Part shown: in pieces, positions 43,306 to 53,030 of the stretch
Numbering within the stretch: the first letter of the stretch is position 1
How the letters are laid out: each line of letters begins with the position of its first letter
From: Rhizobium sp. FY34
GTDB lineage: Bacteria; Pseudomonadota; Alphaproteobacteria; Rhizobiales; Rhizobiaceae
Direction of reading: 5' to 3'
DNA: 64,000 nucleotides
NCBI RefSeq assembly: GCF_005222845.1
Contig: NZ_STFZ01000036.1
Location: forward strand, 105,908-169,907
Notes under the pieces: generated by a model
What the model saw: the letters and a program-made list of their open reading frames with translations, nothing else
What the model was told of the DNA's origin: nothing
Database searches by the model: none
Program-made: the position numbers and the translations under genes

Positions 43306-46300
43306 ATTTTTCACCGAGATATGGATCGCCAGGCCCGTCAAAGATCGCGTCAAATTCGACATCTAGAAAATGCTCAAAAATTTTGTCTCGGAGTTCTTTC
43401 GGAAGGCCTCTAAAACTGGGTTCAATGATCTTCGTCTCCCCGTTGTCCCCGTCAAAGTCGAAATGCTCCGACTCTTGGAGCTGCGGCGCAGAGTTGGTTC
43501 CATCGAGCGGAATTTGAGGAATTTCCGAGCGCGTTTCGGATTCAGACTCGGATCTAGACACCAAATCAGACGCGGATTCGGATGCCGATCCAGATGAAGA
43601 TCCAGATTCGGACTCGGATTCGAAAAACTCTTGGGCGTCTCCCGCATCTTCGATGGCCACCGCCGCGCCAGCCGGTTCCGCGCTGGCACCCATGGAGATG
43701 CCTGCCACCGCGCCCATGCCCTCAGCTACCGCCCAGGCTCCGAGGCTGAAGTCCTGTCCCCGGGCCGCCCCCTGGACGTCGTAGGCGAGCCCTCCGACGC
43801 CGGCGCCGATTAGTGCGCGCCCCGCGGTCTCGGCGCCCAACGCAGCGAGCGCGGCCCCCCCAACGATTTCCAGCACGCTCGCGATGGACGACAATATCCA
43901 TTCCCAGACCGCATGGCCGCTCGGATCGGCCAGATTGATCGGATCGTTGAGTGCGTAGGCGTATCGGTTCAGGGCGTTGGTGGTCGTCAACCCGCCCCCT
44001 AGTTGGGTGTCGGCGGTTATGAAGCGCCCAATGTCGGGATCGAGATATCGGGCGTTGAAATAGGCGAGGCCGGTTTCCGGATCGAATGGCTGGCCGCCAA
44101 ATCCAGGGATGTAGGGGCTGAGCATGGGGTTGGGGTTGAGCAGCCGTCCGAAGGGCTCATATCGGGGCTCGGCGATCGCGGCGCCATTGTCCCCGGTCAC
44201 GAGGATTGTGCTGGCGACGTGGTCGTGCTCCAGGAAATAGGCGCGCTGCGGGCCGTCGCTTGGGGTCTCGATGACGGCTGCGACGCCATAGGGATCGCGC
44301 AGCAGTTTCACGCGCGTGACCGCGGATCCGTTTGAATCGATGATGTCGTCGGGCGTTAGGTATATCGCCCGGCGGCCGTCGCTGCCGGACTTCACGAGAC
44401 GGCGGCCATTGTGATCGTAGATCAATTCCACCGGTCCGGAGGCGATCAGCCGATTCATCTGGTCGTATTTGAACGTTTGCGCCGGCGCCTGGCTGGTCGA
44501 GCTCCGGTTGCCCAGCTTGTCGTAGCTGAGGCTGTAAGGCTCGCCGGTCGCTGGCGTGACGATGAGGGTCGAGCCGTCGTAGGCGATTGTACGGCTGCCG
44601 GTTGCGAGCACGTTTCCTCCTGCGTCGAACCGGACCTGAGCGACGGAGCCTTCGGAGTCGGTCCACGCCTGCAACTGCCCGGCTTCGTCATAGTCGAACG
44701 CGTCGCGCACGCGTCCTGTCGCGGTGTCCTTCACACTGCGGATACGGCCAAACGTGTCATGAGCGAACGACCGCGAGAGAAGCACCGCCCCATCTGGGCC
44801 CGGCCCAACGACCCGATGACTTTGGACCAGGCCGCGCCCCGTATAGAGCCACTGTCGCTGGGCGCCATTGCCGGCGAGGCTCGTCCCCGGCAGTCCAAAA
44901 GCATTATAGGCGTCGTAGGTCGCGATCGGCTTTTCCTGCCCATCCGCCTGCCGGAAGGTCATCTTCCGGATCTGCGCAAGACCGTCGTAGCTGTAGTGCG
45001 TGCTTTCCTTGTCGTGGAAGACCAACGCCGCGATGAGTCCCGCGGGAGTGTAGGAGCGCTGCTGCTCAAGCGTCTCGCCAAGGATTGTCAACTGTAACAG
45101 TGCCGGGCGGCCGGAGGGATCGTATTGCAGACGCCAACTATAAAGCGGTTCGCTGCTATCCTGGCGAAACGCGGTGACGCTTGTAAGCCGACCCAGTCGA
45201 TTGCCTGGCCCCAGCCCGTCGTAGGTCAGAGCATAGGTCACGTCGCCCGGGAGCGAGATATTGACCGGCCGTTTGAGGAGGTCCTGCTCCACCTCGAACC
45301 CGCCGCCATTGACGTAGGTCACGCTCACGCGCCGCTTGGCGTAGTGGAACGCGAGATTGGCCTGTCCCATCTCCGGAGCGTAAACCGACGATTTGGTGCC
45401 AAGCGAAGTATAATTCACCGTCTGAGCCAAGCCTGTGGGCGGCGTTACGGACGTGATCCTGCCAAGCGGGTCAAACTGGAAATAGGTTGAGCGCCCCAGC
45501 TCGTCGCGGCGTTCGACCACGCGCGTCCGCCCATTGTAGAACTGCGCGCGCTCAAATGTCGTGACAGCGTCGGGCGAATCCTGGCCGCGAACGATGGTCC
45601 GATCGATGCCGCTGTACCATATGTTGGTGACCGCATTTTCGCCTTCGCCGATCGGCCTTACCTGCTCGACCAGACGTCCGAGGGGGTCGAACGCCTTTGT
45701 GGCCCACAGTACGGGCTGACCAACCTGATAGGGCAGCGTTTGTCCCACCACCCTGCCGTTGCTATCGAACCTCCGATCCATGGTCCGTGGCGCGGCGGGC
45801 GGATTTCCCTGCCCTTCGTAGGTGGTTGAGTAGAGACGGCCGAGCCCGTCGAAACGGCGGCTCCGAACCTTGCTCAGCGTGCCATCCCAGCTTTGGATCT
45901 GAGTTGATGTTTCCAAATAGCCGCCGGCCGGATCGTTTTGCCGGTTGATCGTCGTGAACGTCACGGGTCCGCTTGGCCCGGGAATGAAGGTTTGGGCGAT
46001 CCGGCCAAGGCCATCGAGTGTTCGCGATCGCACATTGCCGTTCGCGTCGATGTGCGTGGTGCTGACTCCAAAGCGCCGATCGTAGGCATAGGTGTCTACG
46101 AGATCGACGCTGCCCGACGCCTTGCGCGTGCGGGTGCGGGGATAGGCGTAGGCCGTGTCCGGCTCGAACGCACAGGTCGTCAGCGCACCATTGCTGGCGG
46201 CGACGGACGTCCGGTTGCCGAAGGGATCGTAGCCGTAGGCGAAGGTCGGGCTGTCACCCGGATCGCTAGAGTTCCAGTGGCTCGTGGACGTAAGTTGCTT

Positions 46301-49150
46301 CGTGACCGGATCGTAGGTGAGTTCTTTTCTTCGCAGCACCTCGAGGCCCGCCGCGTCACTGGACACGACGAGGCTGCGCAACAGCCCGAGACACCAGTTG
46401 TCCTTATCGTTGTCGAAGGTGCGGGTCGCAAAGAGGTCGGCTGCGCCCCCGGGCGGGCCGCTGACATAGCTCGTCGTCAGTTGGTTGCCGAAATCGTCAT
46501 AGCCATGAGTTTCGCTGTACGAGGCAGCGTCGGTGGAGAAATCGGCATTGATGGTCGTTGTCCGTCGATGCAGCTGTGCGATAAAGACCTTGTCCGTCGC
46601 CCCTGATGTGACCGCATACTCATAGTTTCGCAACCGGAGCGGCGAAGGCGATCCAGTCCGGCCAACGAATTCCGTGGCGGTCATTCCAGTGAGGGGGAAG
46701 CCTTGATGATAGGTCGCCTGATGCGTCGACGACGTATCAAGATCGCTTACCGCTGAGCTTGCAAACCCGAGCCAGCCCCTGCCCTCAAGGGAGACAAGCC
46801 CGTCCGCATAATGGTGCTGCTTGGCGTAGCAATGTCCCCGGCCGTCGGCGGTCGTCACGCTCCAGACGAGATTCCCCGGGATATCGATGACATGCCTGAC
46901 AGCGCTAGCTGCGGTGGCGCCAGCGGCCGAGCCGAACTGCACTGGCGCGACGCCCGCAGCCGAGCCGCGTCCCGCGAGCTTGGCGTCTGTCGATGGGGCC
47001 TGGGTGTCGCTATAGACCCGCGGATCGGTCGTCGGGAGATAAGCGATCGAGATGGTTCCGCCGGCGCCATTGCTGATCGTCTCGACCAGGCCGAGCCTGG
47101 GCGCGGACGATCGGAAAACATGGAACTGGAGCGCCGGCCCCGCGGAGGCGTCAGCGGCCGCAATCAACAGATCGCTCTTTCCTATCCCGCAGATGTCCGG
47201 CGTCGCGATCGCGAAGGGTTGGATGTTGAGGCCGGTGGGAATTGGCGCTTGAACGACGAAGGAGCCACCGCTTGCCAGATAGGGCGTCACGACGGTGTTG
47301 CCCGCCCCGTCCAACGCATACAGGAGAAGGTCCGTGCGGCCGTCGCCCGTGAGGTCGACCGGCGAGATCGCCGGCGCATTCTGGCCGAGATCGAGGATGG
47401 GTTGCGGTTCGACGGGCTCGACGATCCGCGTTCCATCGCTGACCAGCACCTTGAGCGATAGGCGCATCGTGGCGTCCTGCCAGACGAAGGCGGCGTCGGT
47501 CAGGCCGCCACCCGTCGAGGTGATCGGGAACAGATAGTTTCCGTCACCGACTCCGCAGTCCAGTTGAAGTGGACTCTGCGCGGAGAAACTTTCTCCATCG
47601 AAGCTCAGTACGTAGATGTCATTCGTGTCGAGACCACTGGTGCCGCAGACGATCTCCTGCCTGGGTGATCCGGAAATATTCGCTGCAAAGATCATCGACG
47701 AGTAATTGCTCTCCATTGGAATGCTGAGGGACTGTACGGTTCCAAGCGGAGAATAGGTCGCGCCATCTGATGTGAGGATGTAGTACGACATCATCTGATT
47801 AGCGTTGGAAAATGGGATGAACAGATCGCTCTTTCCGTCTCCGGTCAGATCAATCGGTACCACCTGCGGAACAAGCCCCTGGGGCAGGCTATCGAATTGA
47901 AGAGGAGTCGGATCCGACACCGTGAATTCGCTATTCTCCCAAACCAAGGTCGAACAGGCGAGCTGGTTCGCTTGCATATAGAAGACAACAAGATCCGAGC
48001 GGCCGCTCCCGCTGATATCGACCGGGACAGGCCCAAACTGTCCCCCCGCCATCGAGCAGGGCGTGGTGTTGATCACCGGCGCGGCGTAGCTGCCGTCGGC
48101 CTGCGCCAGGAAAACGGCGTATGCGAGCAGCGCCGAGTCGCCGGATGTCCAGAAGAGCATCAAGTCGGTGCGACCATCGCCTGTAAGATCTCCCGTCAGA
48201 GACGTGTAAGTCTCAGGGATCGCCCCTGCGGGCGCGGCCTGGAGCCTGATCGGTGGCGCTAACCACGATGAAGGCTCAAGGGGCCGGGTCAGCGTCAGCG
48301 GCGGCAGGGACAAACCCTCGCCGTCGGATTCCGTGATGGTTTCGAGTTCGCTGCGGCGGGTCAGCGTCGAATCTCTGTATCCGAGCGAATAGGTTCGGAC
48401 CAGGTCGGGGCCGACATAGGTGGCGACCGACTTGAGGCGCTGCGTCTGGCTGTAGGAGTAGCCGCCACGGTATCCGCGGATCGGGTCGGGGCGGTCCTCA
48501 TAGCTGAATTCCACGCGCCGGTTGGGGATCAAGGCGAGTGGCGCAGTATCGTTGCCGGTGTAATCAATCGAATCTGGTCGGTGAGCGCCGTTGGCCTCGT
48601 CGAGCTCATAGGACACGGTGTAGTAGTTGCCGTTTAGGTCCGTAACGCGATTGAGCGCCCAGACCCGAACCGTTTCGCCGCCCAGGATTGGAACGCGTGC
48701 GGAAGGTTCCGAGCCGAACAGCATCTTTCGGCCGCTGCGGCTTGTGACCTCGAACCATTGTGGCCCACCGCCGCGGTCGCCATAGGAGACAACCCTGGCC
48801 CACGACTCACGCTCGGTGCGATACTCCGTGCCGGATGCGCCATAAACCCCGCTGACCGCAACTAGGCGCTCTCCGGCCAGATTGAATCGATCGTTCGCAG
48901 AGTAATCGACACCGGTCCATTGTCCGTCCTGCGCCATCGTCTGCCCCATTCGTTCGATGGTCAGCAGGCCACTTAATGTGAAGCCAACGCCCAGGAGGCC
49001 GTTGCGTTGGTTGCCCACATAGGAGAACGCAATGGACGGCTTCATCTTGGCCGTCCCAGGCGGCGTCTTGATGGGAACGTGGTAGGCGCTCTGACCACTC
49101 TTGGTCGTTGAGAATTTGCCCGGCATGAACCCTGCGTAATGCGCCGTCAT
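43289..49150 (-). CDS. SpvB/TcdB/RHS-repeat protein with F-box-like C-terminus
   Basis: A 1953-residue giant protein. Layout: SpvB-type N-terminus (about 10-290; HVPIKTPPGTAKMKPSIAFS, GLLGVGFTLSG); FG-GAP/VCBS repeats (about 320-660; DLTGDGRTDL, DLTGDGKSDL); TcdB middle-type region (from about 685; ISNGAGGTISIAYL); YD/RHS repeats (about 950-1640); RHS core (about 1650-1742; DPETGLAYFNARYLDPDIGR, DPSGH); a hydrophobic stretch; a Ser/Glu-rich linker (about 1843-1878); and a ~75-residue tail with GLPKELRDKIFEHFL, which looks like an F-box. The architecture is that of TcB/TcC-like or polymorphic toxins whose variable tail is the effector. No signal peptide. ATG at 49150 chosen over TTG at 49156. 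Confidence 0.88.
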   Translation of the reverse strand: MTAHYAGFMPGKFSTTKSGQSAYHVPIKTPPGTAKMKPSIAFSYVGNQRNGLLGVGFTLSGLLTIERMGQTMAQDGQWTGVDYSANDRFNLAGERLVAVSGVYGASGTEYRTERESWARVVSYGDRGGGPQWFEVTSRSGRKMLFGSEPSARVPILGGETVRVWALNRVTDLNGNYYTVSYELDEANGAHRPDSIDYTGNDTAPLALIPNRRVEFSYEDRPDPIRGYRGGYSYSQTQRLKSVATYVGPDLVRTYSLGYRDSTLTRRSELETITESDGEGLSLPPLTLTRPLEPSSWLAPPIRLQAAPAGAIPETYTSLTGDLTGDGRTDLMLFWTSGDSALLAYAVFLAQADGSYAAPVINTTPCSMAGGQFGPVPVDISGSGRSDLVVFYMQANQLACSTLVWENSEFTVSDPTPLQFDSLPQGLVPQVVPIDLTGDGKSDLFIPFSNANQMMSYYILTSDGATYSPLGTVQSLSIPMESNYSSMIFAANISGSPRQEIVCGTSGLDTNDIYVLSFDGESFSAQSPLQLDCGVGDGNYLFPITSTGGGLTDAAFVWQDATMRLSLKVLVSDGTRIVEPVEPQPILDLGQNAPAISPVDLTGDGRTDLLLYALDGAGNTVVTPYLASGGSFVVQAPIPTGLNIQPFAIATPDICGIGKSDLLIAAADASAGPALQFHVFRSSAPRLGLVETISNGAGGTISIAYLPTTDPRVYSDTQAPSTDAKLAGRGSAAGVAPVQFGSAAGATAASAVRHVIDIPGNLVWSVTTADGRGHCYAKQHHYADGLVSLEGRGWLGFASSAVSDLDTSSTHQATYHQGFPLTGMTATEFVGRTGSPSPLRLRNYEYAVTSGATDKVFIAQLHRRTTTINADFSTDAASYSETHGYDDFGNQLTTSYVSGPPGGAADLFATRTFDNDKDNWCLGLLRSLVVSSDAAGLEVLRRKELTYDPVTKQLTSTSHWNSSDPGDSPTFAYGYDPFGNRTSVAASNGALTTCAFEPDTAYAYPRTRTRKASGSVDLVDTYAYDRRFGVSTTHIDANGNVRSRTLDGLGRIAQTFIPGPSGPVTFTTINRQNDPAGGYLETSTQIQSWDGTLSKVRSRRFDGLGRLYSTTYEGQGNPPAAPRTMDRRFDSNGRVVGQTLPYQVGQPVLWATKAFDPLGRLVEQVRPIGEGENAVTNIWYSGIDRTIVRGQDSPDAVTTFERAQFYNGRTRVVERRDELGRSTYFQFDPLGRITSVTPPTGLAQTVNYTSLGTKSSVYAPEMGQANLAFHYAKRRVSVTYVNGGGFEVEQDLLKRPVNISLPGDVTYALTYDGLGPGNRLGRLTSVTAFRQDSSEPLYSWRLQYDPSGRPALLQLTILGETLEQQRSYTPAGLIAALVFHDKESTHYSYDGLAQIRKMTFRQADGQEKPIATYDAYNAFGLPGTSLAGNGAQRQWLYTGRGLVQSHRVVGPGPDGAVLLSRSFAHDTFGRIRSVKDTATGRVRDAFDYDEAGQLQAWTDSEGSVAQVRFDAGGNVLATGSRTIAYDGSTLIVTPATGEPYSLSYDKLGNRSSTSQAPAQTFKYDQMNRLIASGPVELIYDHNGRRLVKSGSDGRRAIYLTPDDIIDSNGSAVTRVKLLRDPYGVAAVIETPSDGPQRAYFLEHDHVASTILVTGDNGAAIAEPRYEPFGRLLNPNPMLSPYIPGFGGQPFDPETGLAYFNARYLDPDIGRFITADTQLGGGLTTTNALNRYAYALNDPINLADPSGHAVWEWILSSIASVLEIVGGAALAALGAETAGRALIGAGVGGLAYDVQGAARGQDFSLGAWAVAEGMGAVAGISMGASAEPAGAAVAIEDAGDAQEFFESESESGSSSGSASESASDLVSRSESESETRSEIPQIPLDGTNSAPQLQESEHFDFDGDNGETKIIEPSFRGLPKELRDKIFEHFLDVEFDAIFDGPGDPYLGEKYEFFE

Positions 49151-49473
49151 TCGCAAATATCCCCTTCGCTTGTCGCCTTGATTTTGTAGGGTTGGTTGGG
49201 ACGCACAGCCGGGACGAAGTCGATGATATCGAAGTGCGCTTACCGCCCGGTATCTCTTTCAATGATCGTGTCACTCACGCCGTTTCACCGCCGTGGGTTC
49301 TACTATACCTATAGTTGAGTCACAGACAAGCGATCGTCGTGCTGTGAGACGCAAAGCATTGTGTCACTTGGGTCGATTTTGAGGTGTGAGACAGCAACCA
49401 ATGAAGGTCTAGAACCTAATGGGACGTTTCATAGCAGTTAACTCTATGCGCGGGTTAGGTGTTCAGTCCCGGC
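49151..49473. other. Gap upstream of the RHS gene
   Basis: About 320 bases between the RHS start and the left end of the broken IS6 element. AAGGGGA, the RHS ribosome site, lies next to the start. The rest probably holds its promoter, but no clear -35/-10 pair, repeat or gene was identified. Confidence 0.4.
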
Positions 49474-50290
49474 GGCACTGTAACGTTAACTGGTCGTCGA
49501 GCAAAATGTGGGATCTGTCGGCATGACCAGACTTGCCCGTGATCCTCTCTATCGCCGCCACCAATTTCCTGCAGAGGTGATTGCCCATGCCGTTTGGCTC
49601 TATTTCCGTTTTCCGCTCAGTCTGCGCATGGTCGAGGATATACTGGCAGCGCGTGGCATAATCGTCTCTCACCAGACCGTGAGGCTCTGGGCGGAGAAAT
49701 TTGGCAGACACTTTGCCAATGATGTCCGAAGGCGATCGGCCGGCAAGCTCCGTGACAAATGGCACTTCGATTAGGTTGTGATCACGATCGCCGGCAAGAA
49801 ACACTGGCTCTGGCGTGCCGTCGATCAAGATGGTTTCGTCCTTGACGTTCTGGTCCAGAGCCGCCGGAATGCCAAAGCTGCAAAGCGTTTGATGCTAAAG
49901 CTTCTGAAAGGGCAAGGTCGTTCGCCCCGTGTGTTGATAACCGACAAGCTCCGGTCCTATGGCACCGCAAAACGCGACATCATGCCCAGTGTCGAACATC
50001 GCTCGTACAAAGGCTTGAACAATCGGGCGGAAAACTCCCATCAGCCGATCCGAAGGCGTGAGAGGATCATGAAACGCTTCAAGTCAGCAAGGCAGCTTCA
50101 ACGCTTTGTTTCCATCCACCACCCGATTGCCAACTTCTTTCACATTCCCCGTCACGACATCTCATCCACCCATCATCGTGAGCTGCGAGCAACAGCCATG
50201 GAAACATGGCGCCAGATCGCACGCCTGCACGCCGCCTGACCGAAGGCAGGATCCAAAATCGTACCCGCCCCGCGTTAAGTTTACGGTGCC
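49474..50290 (+). mobile_element. IS6-family insertion sequence (transposase broken)
   Basis: An 817-base element with imperfect terminal repeats: GGCACTGTAACGTTAAC at the left and the complement of GGCACCGTAAACTTAAC at the right (ending at 50290). It is in the same orientation as the element at 40951 and related, not identical. No matching 8-base duplication flanks it. Its right end abuts a methylmalonyl-CoA mutase gene fragment. Confidence 0.82.
49523..50239 (+). pseudogene. IS6-family transposase with in-frame amber stop
   Basis: The frame is open from MTRLARDPLYRRHQFPAEVI to the C-terminus (…HHRELRATAMETWRQIARL) except for one TAG at 49772-49774, directly after the first catalytic Asp (KWHFD). 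The intact copy has GAA (Glu) at this place. A single nonsense change has probably inactivated it. Recent decay, since no frameshift has accumulated. Confidence 0.85.
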
Positions 50291-50848
50291 GTTGGCGAGA
50301 TATCCGATGCCATGCGCCAGGTGTTTGGCGATCATGTCGCCGTGCCGGACGTGGTCTCCAATATCTATGGCCCGGCCTATGAGGGCGATCCCGAATATGA
50401 AAACCTGACCAACCGTCTCGCCATCTTTGCCAAGGCCACCGGCATTCGCCCCACAATGCTGATGGCAAAGCTTGGCCAGGATGGTCATGATCGCGGCGCC
50501 AAGGTGATTGCCTCGGCCTTCGGTGATATCGGTTTCGAGGTCGTGGCCGGCCCGCTGTTCCAGACGCCGCAAGAGGCGGCGGATCTGGCTGTGACGCAAA
50601 AGGTTCAGGTGGTCGGCATGTCGTCGCTTGCGGCCGGACACAAGACGCTTGCCCCACAGCTTGTCGAAGCCTTGAAGGCAAAGGGCGCCAAGGACATCAT
50701 CGTCGTGGTTGGCGGCGTCATCCCGCGCCAGGATTACCAGTTCCTGCTGGACTCAGGCGTCGCCGCCGTCTTTGGCCCCGGCACAAATGTGCTCGACGCC
50801 GCCCGCGCCATTCTCGACCTCTTGGAGGGCCGCCGCCGAAACGCCTGA
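50291..50848 (+). pseudogene. Methylmalonyl-CoA mutase large subunit, 3' fragment
   Basis: The frame reads straight out of the IS6 right end as VGEISDAMRQVFGDH and continues for 185 residues to a stop. It contains the cobalamin-binding domain with the DxHxxG motif (GQDGHDRGAK) and the later GG(V)IP segment. Full-length proteins are over 700 residues, so the catalytic barrel (about 530 residues) is missing. The IS6 element, or recombination at it, removed the 5' part. A separate intact copy must exist elsewhere if the pathway is functional. Confidence 0.88.
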
Positions 50849-51440
50849 GCTTGCGTAGAGACCTAGTAGAGACCTATGGGAAGAAAAGCCCACGTTCGAC
50901 GATACCGGCTTCCGACCAATCCCGCTCACCTTTAATCAGCCTACCGTATGTTTGTGCCCCTTCAATGTTCAGGGGTCCTCAAAGGCCAGCCGGATGCTTT
51001 GATCGAACAGAAAAGACGCGAGGGAGCGACGCCTGCCGCACTTGCTGCTGAGTTTTAAGTTTCACCGACGACCATCTGCTAGGTGCTGGCAAAGATCGAG
51101 CGCAACCGTCGTGTTATCAAAGATCACCTTGAAGCTCCCTTGAGGAGAGTGACGAAGCCCTATGAGGGCGAGTAGTACGGGTAGGTTCGGGATGCGGGTA
51201 AAACCAGTCAATGGAATTTCCAAGGGCAGCGACGCGAGAGTCAGTAGTTCCGGTAGGTATTCCATGTCGAGAGAGTATTTTCCGGATCGGCGGATTTTAT
51301 TTCGAGTGTAGCACAATTATACCGTTCCAATCACGGTTTCTTGTTCAATTCGAAGTGTCCAATTTACTGCACGATGCAATAGTGGCAGTATTCCGTGTGT
51401 ATGACAGACTTTAATTCCGCCAATGATGTCCGGGGCAGAA
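50849..51440. other. Gap with no clear gene
   Basis: About 590 bases between the mutase fragment and the hydrolase gene. One frame near 50974-51059 ends ALIEQKRREGATPAALAAEF and stop; it resembles the helix-turn-helix tail of resolvases, but no more of such a gene is visible. The last ~130 bases are AT-rich and mark the edge of the low-GC patch. Confidence 0.35.
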
Positions 51441-52547
51441 TTAGCGGATGGAAATTGTTGAGAAAAGGCCCCGCACTGATCTCAGACCACGGAGAAATCT
51501 GTTTCTTCCAAATGGGTATTGATCAAACTTTTCTATCTTTAGACCAACAGCATCAGCGAAATCTGGCGCCTGCGCTCTAATCATGTCAAAAATAATGAGT
51601 CCTTCAGCGTATCGCTCGCATAAATTCAGGAAGCCAAGATAGCTGAGCAAACCCAGATGAGAATCGGGCTTCTTTTTCCACCCACGATGGTAGGCCTCCT
51701 TAGCTTCATTCCAAAGACCGTAGTCAACAAGTATTTTTCCCAGAAACAATTCGTATTCTGGCTCAGATTCACAAAGTGCAGCGGCTTTGTATAGGAGCGC
51801 CAATCGTTGTCTTTTAGCGCTATATGGCAAGGCTTTCGCTTTATTCAGTAGGAAATGCGCAGATTTATCCGAGTTCGCAAAAATTTCTTTCTGCAACGTC
51901 GAAACATCGAAATCTCCATATATAATGTTCCGAATTGTACTATCTAGCAGCCCAATTTGTTGCAGCATGGCTATACTATAGTGCCCGCTATATGGCACCG
52001 GAATGTGCAGGCATGAGCCATATTGACTGATCAGTTCGGCGTGTCTGGCATCATTGGTTCCAGGGTCATAGAATAGATAGATCTCGGACCGAGTGTTGAT
52101 CGTCAAACTATCCATAAAATGCGTGCAATTTTTAGTTGTTTCTCGCCATCGATTTTCCCAGGGCACCAGATTCGGATCAACACTATATTGGGGAGAAAAG
52201 ACGATGACCTTGCGGGCGTCGAGTAAGCCTGATGAGCGATACGCCGCATAACCACCCATGCTCGCTCCATAGGTGACAATCGATTGCCCAGCAGAGATCC
52301 GACTTTTAACCAGCACCAGAGCCTCAGCCATCTCCGGGAAGTTGTACCAGAGATTGTGCTTATGAATAAAATGGTAGGCGGTTACGCCAATTTTCTTAAA
52401 GTAAGCCTCGCCAAACCCCTGCCGCTCTTGACTAAAAGCGTCCGAAAAAGCGTCGAATGTAACAATGACCGTGTCTGAGCCTGTGCATTCGACAGCAAAC
52501 ACATCGATATTGGTGGACCTAAATATAAGTTGTCGCAAATTGTTCAT
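51441..52547 (-). CDS. Alpha/beta hydrolase-like protein with TPR-like tail
   Basis: A 368-residue protein. Residues 1-210 look like an alpha/beta hydrolase with the nucleophile motif GASMGGYAAYR and a late His (PYSGHYSIAML). Residues ~230-345 are helical with TPR-like spacing (LYKAAALCESEPEYELFLGK, WNEAKEAYHRGWKKKPDS). Base composition is AT-richer than the catabolic operons. Similar proteins occur in surface-polysaccharide and glycosyltransferase loci. Substrate unknown. Confidence 0.65.
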   Translation of the reverse strand: MNNLRQLIFRSTNIDVFAVECTGSDTVIVTFDAFSDAFSQERQGFGEAYFKKIGVTAYHFIHKHNLWYNFPEMAEALVLVKSRISAGQSIVTYGASMGGYAAYRSSGLLDARKVIVFSPQYSVDPNLVPWENRWRETTKNCTHFMDSLTINTRSEIYLFYDPGTNDARHAELISQYGSCLHIPVPYSGHYSIAMLQQIGLLDSTIRNIIYGDFDVSTLQKEIFANSDKSAHFLLNKAKALPYSAKRQRLALLYKAAALCESEPEYELFLGKILVDYGLWNEAKEAYHRGWKKKPDSHLGLLSYLGFLNLCERYAEGLIIFDMIRAQAPDFADAVGLKIEKFDQYPFGRNRFLRGLRSVRGLFSTISIR

Positions 52548-52803
52548 CCCAAACTACATGCGCGCTGAACAGGAATATTCATTTCGCAACATCGCTGAAA
52601 GTCCGTCTCCATTGAATACAAGACAGTCTTCATCTTGCATGCATGACCAATGCGATTGGCTCTCCATGGTGCGCCGAACATGGGGGCAATGCTGCCTCAA
52701 CACAATCGACAATACCCGATAGATGTCCACTTGAATACGGCTTGGCGCGGAGTCCCTCCTGGCGGCTCGATTGCGACATTTGCATCCCTTATCTGCGCCC
52801 TCG

Positions 52804-52918
52804 CGAGCAAATGTCGGAATCAAGTGAACCACTATCAAGACTATGATTTGAGTGGGATTTTCGAATTTGACATTTGCTCGAAGCGCGAGTCGCACATGGA
52901 TATCAAATGTCAAATTCG
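52804..52918. repeat. Nested inverted repeats of CAAATGTC
   Basis: CGAATTTGACATTTG (52862-52876) and its exact complement (52904-52918) form a 15-base stem. CGAGCAAATGTC (52804-52815) is also the exact complement of GACATTTGCTCG (52869-52880), so two alternative stems compete. They occupy the gene-free 52548-53030 interval between the fusion gene and the hydrolase gene. Related sequence recurs at 55480-55519. The rest of the interval shows nothing. Confidence 0.6.
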
Positions 52919-53030
52919 TTCCACCAGCCAATATTCGTTGAACAAGCCAATTCGCTGTTTCTGTTTAAAGTCCGATGCTATTGAAATCTGTGCCGGAACA
53001 TGAGCGAATGCGGCGTTTTCAAGCTTCGCA

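Noticed and set aside
40951..50290. Proven IS6 composite transposon
   Set aside because: The two copies differ in sequence and neither has a target duplication, so I list it as a hypothesis and not as a single mobile element.
50974..51059. Resolvase-like helix-turn-helix tail (ALIEQKRREGATPAALAAEF)
   Set aside because: Only about 28 codons resemble such a domain and no catalytic part is present; too little to call a gene.
51062..51316. 84-codon minus-strand frame in the gap before the hydrolase gene
   Set aside because: No ribosome site, no family resemblance, and odd composition.
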